Assembly: GCF_012273895.1 (NCBI RefSeq) | Contig: NC_052115.1 | Coordinates: 5,263,183 to 5,327,182, forward strand | Reading direction: 5' to 3' | DNA: 64,000 nucleotides | Origin: Zerene cesonia | Taxonomy: Eukaryota > Arthropoda > Insecta > Lepidoptera > Pieridae | Shown here: positions 57,521 to 64,000 of the stretch, one piece after another | Numbering within the stretch: position 1 is the stretch's first letter | How the letters are laid out: each line of letters starts with the position of its first letter | Program-made: the position numbers and the translations under genes | The notes under the pieces: model-generated | The model's database searches: none | What the model was told of the DNA's origin: nothing | What the model saw: only the letters and a program-made list of their open reading frames with translations

Positions 57521-59255
57521 CAAAATTTTCAAACAACGAACAGTAATAAATTTATTAAATACATTTCACATGTTTTATAGATGATGAAATAAAAGAACGG
57601 TTTTCCTATCTTTCCTTATACACAGTTAGATTTGTCTGCATAAATACGGCTACCAAGTCGCAAGTCCATGACTTTTTGAATGTAAAGCGTGAACGCAAGT
57701 AGGTCAAGAAATAAGCAGCACTTAAAATTCCATAAATATTGCAATTCCACTTTTTACACAAACCTTGTACGTTGCAGACATTGCAAATTTGACACTGTAG
57801 CGATGTTATTTTTTACGAAAAATGAAAAATAAGCGGCAAACCAAAACTATAATTTTATTCTGTACGGTTTAATGCAGAAGCAATTAAAATGTAACCTAAA
57901 ATTTTGCGGCATCATGTATTGAAAGGAAAATAACCAGATTTTCTCAATGTATGTGTTTATTTTTGCGAAAATGATGAAATATTTACGTCGCTCCTAACTC
58001 CAACTAAAAACTGTTGAAACGTTTTTTTATATATGTTTTATAAATAAAGTAAATTCTCGTTTATTTCAAATAATTTTTTTCAAAAATCGATTTCTTCTGT
58101 CCGTAGTTCTGGGTTAGTCGTAATATTTACATCTTAAATAGAAGCTGCTATGGCTAAACATCCCCCCTATGAATTCGCAACCTTATCTATCTTTTTATAA
58201 AGGAATCTAAGACAATCATTGTAACGAGTTCATATTCCATCAGTTTTTTATCCTTCAACTTATAAAAATAAGTTTTTATGAGTGCCCTTTTGATATTTTA
58301 TTTTGAGCACTAAGAGAAACAAAATTGTTTAATATTAATAGCACTGTTTGTGTTAACATAATATTTTGCATCGCAGACAGAAATAAACTAAATAAAAATA
58401 AAGAGCTATGTAGTTTGTCTACAAGACGTGCTATATTACGTACGATGGAAGATAATGATGGACCCGAGGAAATATTTTTCAACAATCCTCTTGGTCCCTT
58501 ATAGCTTTATCGTCATATACTTTTCTATTAATATTTAAGTTTCTGTAAAAAATAGTATTTTATTTTTGTCCCTCCATAATTTTCGGGTAACTCCGGAAGG
58601 AAAGCACTTTTCATTATTTACCATTTTGATTTTTCGGAACATGACAAAAATCGAATTTAAGAAAAAACTACCCAAGTAGTTTTTTCTTTTTAGTTTTATA
58701 AGAATTTTAATTAGGTATATACACTCATGTCATACATCTTTTTTTTACTTATAAAACAGAAAATTACGTAAAAAATTCTTAACAATATTTTCCCGCACAA
58801 ATACGAGTATTTGCTTATACATGTATTATGTAGTCAAGCTTGTTTGTGTATGCGTCTAATAATGTTTGCATAATTATGTCGGTTTAATCTTCAAATAATA
58901 GTGGTTCGCATGTACCTACCATGTATAATTTGTTAGCAATGACGATATTACATCTAGTCTCAAGTGTTCTCATATTATTTACGGTAGTAAGCCGCAACCA
59001 AATCATTAATGCAAACCGCCTTCGAATGAAAAAAACAATATTAAAATAATCGTCAAGCGTACCATCTTGCCTTCGAAATTCAAATAATTTCGCGCTAAAA
59101 CGCGCCGAATTTTACGGCAAATTGTATCGGCTCCTTGATGAATCGTGATAAATTGAGATGTTGATAGTCATGCTCCATACCAGCGTGCCACGTCTGAGTC
59201 TGCGGTTTGCTTGCATTTTGTTATAGATAAAAAATGACATTTACGTGAATGAGGA

Positions 59256-59324
59256 CGCGTCGATCACGAATGCTTTTTGTGCACATTTAATTTGACACTA
59301 ACAAATGATACGGTGATCGACGCG
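59256..59324. repeat. 12 bp perfect inverted repeat, 45 base spacer
   Basis: CGCGTCGATCAC at 59256-59267 and GTGATCGACGCG at 59313-59324. The arms are CpG-rich in AT-rich DNA. Could be a pair of protein-binding sites or remnants of a transposon. Confidence 0.5.
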
Positions 59325-60516
59325 ACGATTTATTTAAAAATGCCTTGGGCCCTGATTGTTAGACAATTAAATGCTGTTGGACAACTTTATCCAAGGGCGA
59401 AAACTGGGCAGGAATTCAAGTTTCTTTAATTGCTAGGCAACGATTGTCTCGCATGTTCGTTTGGAATTTTAATGAAAAAATTGTTTATAAACGTACAAGA
59501 AATAGATTTAATTACGAGAATCGTTGTGAGCTTGCATAGGTTTTGTAATTCGGTGTTGTGTAGGTACGTGCTGTTAGCGTGTTATCGCGCTCAATTTGAT
59601 TCGAATGCTCTAATCAGTGCAGTAATATTTAACGGCCGAAAAAAGACATAGATTCTCAATTCAAAGTTAAATTTTGAACAAGCAACGTTCGACAAATATT
59701 AGTAGGGTGAGGCATTAATCGTGTGATGTTATTTTATGCATATTTCATATGCAACTATATGACAAAGCTCTTTAAAATTATTATTTACATACTTTTGTTC
59801 TATCTACATTCTACTAATGTGTTATATAAGCTCTGTAATAATTTTCATAATAAACCAACCGACAAAAGCGCATTTTGCAGTAGTAGGCGTACTCCCTGAC
59901 ATAGTTAACAAATTTCTAATATTAGATGATTCTCAGAACCAATTCGGCTCACATTTTGGCATCAACTTCATGGTATGTGACGTCATTACTACATAATAGA
60001 GCTATAGTTTTCATTGTAATCGAAACGGCCGGATATCCGGAGTCCGCATCATCCGGATATATCTTAGATGCTTGCCTATATGCTTGTACCTTCTTGCTTG
60101 CACTACTTGGAAGTAAGCGATGCATAGACTATTTGAAAATTTAATATCTTAAATGAATAGGTTTAAAAGGGGTTTTTTTATGTTGATTTAAGGACATAAT
60201 TTGACTGACTATTGTAAAATAGGTAGTTAAAGATGCAGTCGAAACCCAATATTATAATTTCTAATAAATTATGATTCCATAATGGTATCAGTTTATGTTA
60301 CAATGCAAGTTATAATTGTATAAATAAATAATGTCATAATATAACAGCCATAGAAATAATTAAATATATGAAACAGATGGTATGTATCCGATATCCACCC
60401 ACTAGACACAGATCTCGAACACATAAAGTGATTCACTATAGCCGCCTGTACTAGTTGGGATTATCAAATATCATAAAGGAATGTAAACCAGACATTATCA
60501 TGAATTTGTATTGTCG

Positions 60517-60608
60517 ATAATGATTCAGCACGAACTGGGTCACTCTTACAGACAGGAATGTACCACACCCCTTAAGACGATCTGTCCCTGGCACTTTTCC
60601 CAATGAAC
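60517..60608 (+). mobile_element. Family B SINE-like 5' fragment
   Basis: GATTCAGCACGAACTGGGTC and GAATGTACCACACCCC match the 5' part of the full copy at 3794. Confidence 0.4.
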
Positions 60609-60721
60609 ATGATACGATAGTAAGTCTAACTACAAAAGATATCATTTTACTTATCCATTTTAGAGATATTTACCTACAGTTTTATCATGTAGGTACTAGT
60701 GTGAGTTTGTCTAAAACTCGA

Positions 60722-60872
60722 GTATATATCTGTATAAAAAGTTGCCTATATGTTATTCCAGTTGTCCAGCTGTCTACGCAACAAATTTCATTGCAATCGG
60801 TTCAGTAGTTTTTTGCGTGAAGGAGCAACAAACACACACACACAAACGTTCGCATTTATAATATTAGTAAGA
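60722..60872 (-). mobile_element. 3'-truncated Helitron-like element (Lep1-type)
   Basis: On the minus strand it starts TCTTACTAATATTATAAATG after an A and keeps the core GCAAAAAACTACTGAACCG and GGAATAACATATAGGCAAC. The hairpin and CTAG end are missing. Confidence 0.6.
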
Positions 60873-61448
60873 TTAGTAGGATATGACTGTAGGATGTAGT
60901 GGCTAAGGAAAGAGCTTTCTAGGTTCAAATTAGCATGGATAATAAATAAAGAAAAGCATTTTACACAACTATGTAGGTAATACGAAATACAACAACGCAT
61001 CCAGTATATAACATCTTATTCTTTATAAATGTTAACAAACTGAAAGATTTTCTAGATATAATACGAAACTAAATCATTTTCCTTCGCTACGTATTCATAA
61101 ATAATTTTTGGCAGCGCAAATATCTCGACACGAATCGCTGTATGCATTTTTAACAGATGTTTAGTTAATCATGGTCTAGTTAAACACTTCAATCGATGTT
61201 TACGTCGAGCTCATGTCAGGTCCATTTATTATGTGAAGCGTTGTTTCCTAGGAAGATGTTCTACAACTTTGTTAGCGACTATGTTTATTTCATCTTATAA
61301 TTGAGGGAATGAGTTTGATCTATGCAATGAGGCTAATTACATATAAAATATTTTTCACCCTTGCATACCTACGTTTATACAAAATAGCCTTTTTAGATCG
61401 GGGAGGACGATAGGGGGAAATAAAAATCTGCATAAAAAGTCCAGAAAA

Positions 61449-61608
61449 ATCTTGTAAGGAAACTGGCATATCCAAGAGTCAAAAGTACGACGACATGTGA
61501 CATCTGCCAACCCGTACTTGGCCAGCGTGGTGGATTATGGCCTGAACCCGCAGAGAAGCCTGTGTCCCAGAAGTGGGAACATATATGGGCTGATGATGAT
61601 GATGATAA
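61449..61608 (+). mobile_element. SINE/LINE tail module with (GAT)n
   Basis: GGATTATGGCCTGAACCCGC, GCCTGTGTCCCAGAAGTGGG and GGGCTGATGATGATGATGAT match the 3' end of the SINE at 43141. The tRNA-like head is absent, so this is a 5'-truncated copy or the LINE partner. Confidence 0.6.
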
Positions 61609-63119
61609 TAAAAATGTTGTTGTCAGTTCGATCAAAGTTAAAAAAATATTAAAATATTGAATGTAAATACGAGATATTGTTTGTTACATTGTTTTATTGT
61701 TTGTTGACTAATTATATATATTAGAGTATTCAATAATTATATCCAAAAAACATTAATTGCTATTACTGTATACTAAACCAGAGAATATAACTTACATACT
61801 TTTCATTAGTTGATAAAAATGATTTGATTTTTTGTATTAAAATTCTTACCAAATAATTCCTTTCACATTATATTTAAACGTTATAAAGATAAATTGCATT
61901 ATTATGTTAAATGAACTGGTCGACGAAATTGTACTTCTGGTAAGCAAATCGCTTAACAATCATAAATCATATAAAATCTAGGTCATATTTTAATATTAAA
62001 CCTCAGTTCTGCAATAGTATAAACTCACTTATTCCTGATTATCTAGTTGTTACTAACCAATCAAATTGTGTGTAAGTAGTGGGAAATTAGGTTATATGAA
62101 ATTTATTAAATTTATATATTATGTAAATATATGAAGGCAGAGGTGACTGACTGTCAGATGTATCAATGCAGGCTCAAACCACTGGACCGATCGCTACACT
62201 ATGATCTTTAGATATATGATAAATTCTGCCCCCAAAAACATAAAATACGAGATGAAAGTTTGAACCACAGTGGTGTAATTGAAAAAAGTAGATAACATAA
62301 TTTAATTTAAATAGTATTTTTTTATATTAACTGTACATTATGTCCAATTAACTTATTTAGAAATTTGCTTTTTTTACAACTTAACAATGAGTTAACAAAT
62401 CTGCAAATAATGATAGTTTATTAGTTGTTATTTTAGATAATGTCTATTCCCAGCTTATTTATCAACTATGATAGCTATAAAGGTGTTTTGTTAAGAAGAT
62501 TTTAAATTTTAAAATTGGAAAATTTATAAATATTATCCGAAGTAGTCCAATCAAATTAACAACCAATTAAAAGTTTTTCGCAAGAATTGCTATGACATTC
62601 CTAACTAAAAAATGTTAATTAAATGTAAACGAGAATTACGATCTAATCCAATTTATCTATACTAGATTTAAAAAATGTAAGTAATGTTTACGATATCCAT
62701 TTCGTTCGAAACTTTCTATATCAAATATTAAATATATATAATACAAAGTAGGGTTAGTTTGCTTGCAATGAGGTCTAAAAGCAAGCACATGCTACTGGCT
62801 ACGTACTCGGACTCGTTACATAACGTGGTGTTCACACATGGCTGACATGGCTCACTCTCATATTGGAAGTGCGAACATACCAGGAGAAATACCTGTTCCG
62901 CTTATAGTTATTATTACTTATAAAAATTCTTGTTGCCAACCGCTTTTTTATATGTGATAACCATGTTTTTGCAGCTTAATAAGCGCCCTTGAAAAGACTT
63001 CAACGCTTAAGTAACGTTAAGTTCATTGATCTGCTACGATTCGGCTTACGTAAGCAAATTGACACATTTAACGTCGCTCTATTAGTTTGGCGCTAAATTT
63101 TTATTTATTGGGGAGTATC

Positions 63120-63388
63120 GAGCATGAATGGGGAGCACGTGCCGAGGGAGAGTTGCATAGACGCGTTTACGGTCGTCGACTCCGGTGCACTTGCAGTCAG
63201 TCGGCGTCGACTCCCCGATAGGGCAACACCGATGGTAAGCGCGAATGCGGGTGTCGTTTGAGGCGGACACGCGTTCGCGGCGACGGTGCGCGCACGTGCG
63301 TCGCCGGCGAGCGCGTCGCGGCCGCAGTGCCGCGGCGGCGGGCGACGAGGCCAGAGCGCCGCACGCGCCGGCATGTGACTCGATCGGC
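63120..63388 (+). promoter_or_regulatory. CpG-rich promoter/5' UTR region of the signal-peptide gene
   Basis: GC- and CpG-rich block in otherwise AT-rich DNA, directly upstream of the signal-peptide ATG. TCAGTC at 63197-63202 matches the arthropod initiator and would put the start of transcription near 63199. I see no TATA box or good DPE. ATGs at 63232 and 63245 precede the chosen start and may act as upstream start codons. ATG/GTAAGC at 63232 also resembles a splice donor, so an alternative 5' UTR intron is possible. Confidence 0.5.
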
Positions 63389-63449
63389 ATGCGGCTGCCG
63401 CTGCTGCCGTTGCTCGTGCTGCCGCTCGTGCTCGCGCGCCCGGCAGCAG
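63389..63449 (+). CDS. First coding exon of a secreted or membrane protein (signal peptide)
   Basis: The exon encodes MRLPLLPLLVLPLVLARPAA plus one base of a glycine codon, then a good donor (CAG/gtgaga) at 63450. It has one basic residue, a Leu/Val/Pro hydrophobic core and a small-residue end (ARPAAG), a classic signal peptide. The intron is phase 1, common after signal-peptide exons of extracellular proteins. The rest of the gene is beyond the window, so the product is unknown. An in-frame ATG at 63245 would add 48 arginine-rich residues in front, which is hard to reconcile with secretion, so I chose 63389. Confidence 0.7.
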
Positions 63450-64000
63450 GTGAGAATTATCTTCATAAAAGTGTTTGCGCCTTCTTTCACATACGTGCGC
63501 ACGCCAGCACTGTTTAAGTGCTAATTTTTATTATAAACTTTTTTCAAATGTTAAATTGTACAATAATATTTTGTTTGTAATGTCAGGGTTTCGGTTTTCG
63601 ATTTTTGATAGTGATTTGTGATTAGTTGACCGCGCACCTCGACTGGTAGTGGCGTTCCCGCTTAAATTGTTATTTTGAAATTATTTATACGAAAGTGCAT
63701 TGGTGTGGTGATCCCCGGTAACATAAAATAATAATTGTTTTTGGCAAGTATGTTGTGGCTTTTTGCACTTTTCAAGGTGACATTCTCGTTGAAAATTGCT
63801 TTAAAGTCTGTTTTTGTTTTTAAATAAAATGCATTTATTACAGAAAATTAGTTTGTTAAAAGTGCCAATGTTATTTTCTTAAAAATTAAAGCATTGAATA
63901 TATTCACTAAATAAGTTTTCATGCATAAATATTTGGAAAAATATTTAAAATACGATAAAACATTTAAAACTGAATAGCAAATAAATCATTACTTTATAAA
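63450..64000 (+). other. Start of intron 1 of the signal-peptide gene
   Basis: AT-rich sequence following the donor at 63450. No acceptor followed by convincing coding sequence is seen before the window ends. Confidence 0.5.

Larger units (their letters stand above)
57521..63119. other. Gene desert, fifth part, upstream of the signal-peptide gene
   Basis: No gene recognised. 59030-59420 is a GC-balanced block with a 12 bp inverted repeat. Repeats are listed at 60517, 60722 and 61449. The last 2 kb is AT-rich and may contain distal promoter elements of the signal-peptide gene. Confidence 0.35.

Noticed and set aside
61393..61635. 80 codon minus-strand frame
   Set aside because: It is the reverse of the SINE/LINE tail module at 61449-61608.
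63082..63502. Arginine- and alanine-rich open frames on the minus strand
   Set aside because: GC-rich promoter DNA lacks stop codons in several frames; the plus-strand signal peptide with a proper donor explains the region better.
1..64000. CRISPR array, phage, plasmid or bacterial operon
   Set aside because: Split genes, GT-AG introns and insect-type repeats throughout; no regularly spaced identical short repeats were seen.

Overview
The window is AT-rich animal nuclear DNA with short exons, GT-AG introns and a dense load of small transposons. The genes read as insect orthologues, and the repeats (Helitron-like elements ending in CTAG, a poly(A)-tailed SINE-like family, a tRNA-derived SINE with a GAT-rich tail) are of kinds typical of moths and butterflies. 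I therefore read it as a lepidopteran chromosome; the species cannot be told. No prokaryotic, CRISPR, phage or viral system is seen. Two 1000-N assembly gaps lie at 27867-28866 and 51655-52654.

Left end, gene-dense (1-14.7 kb). The last nine exons of gamma-tubulin complex component 4 (Grip75/TUBGCP4, + strand, CDS 83-4844, 5' part outside the window) converge on an Art8/PRMT6-type arginine methyltransferase (- strand, 7996-5447, six exons, 375 aa). Their poly(A) signals lie about 25 bases apart. The methyltransferase is divergent from AGGF1 (+ strand, 9095-36355, eleven exons, 591 aa: coiled start, OCRE, FHA and G-patch), across a 1.1 kb shared promoter interval.

Middle (14.7-36.2 kb). This is one 21.5 kb AGGF1 intron that cuts the G-patch domain in two, while every other AGGF1 intron is under 0.9 kb. 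It holds Helitron-like elements, a Tc1/mariner-type element whose two ends flank the first N gap, short hairpins and GC-balanced blocks that look like candidate regulatory DNA. I found no nested gene.

Right part (36.8-63.1 kb). This is a gene desert with SINE-like copies, a tRNA-derived SINE, a 149 bp hAT-type MITE with a perfect 8 bp target duplication, a fold-back containing a tRNA-like sequence, a second MITE-like inverted repeat, and several GC-rich islands. At 63.1-63.45 kb a CpG-rich 5' region leads into a first coding exon encoding a signal peptide, the start of a secreted or membrane protein continuing beyond the window.

The most interesting observations are: a run of degenerate copies of the start of the last Grip75 exon inside the preceding intron, one with an acceptor and an in-frame stop that could act as an alternative terminal exon; the tight convergent 3' ends; the AGGF1 exon whose splice acceptor sits about 12 bases after a SINE-like tail; and the flanks of both N gaps, one explained by a transposon and the other by unmerged overlapping contig ends.
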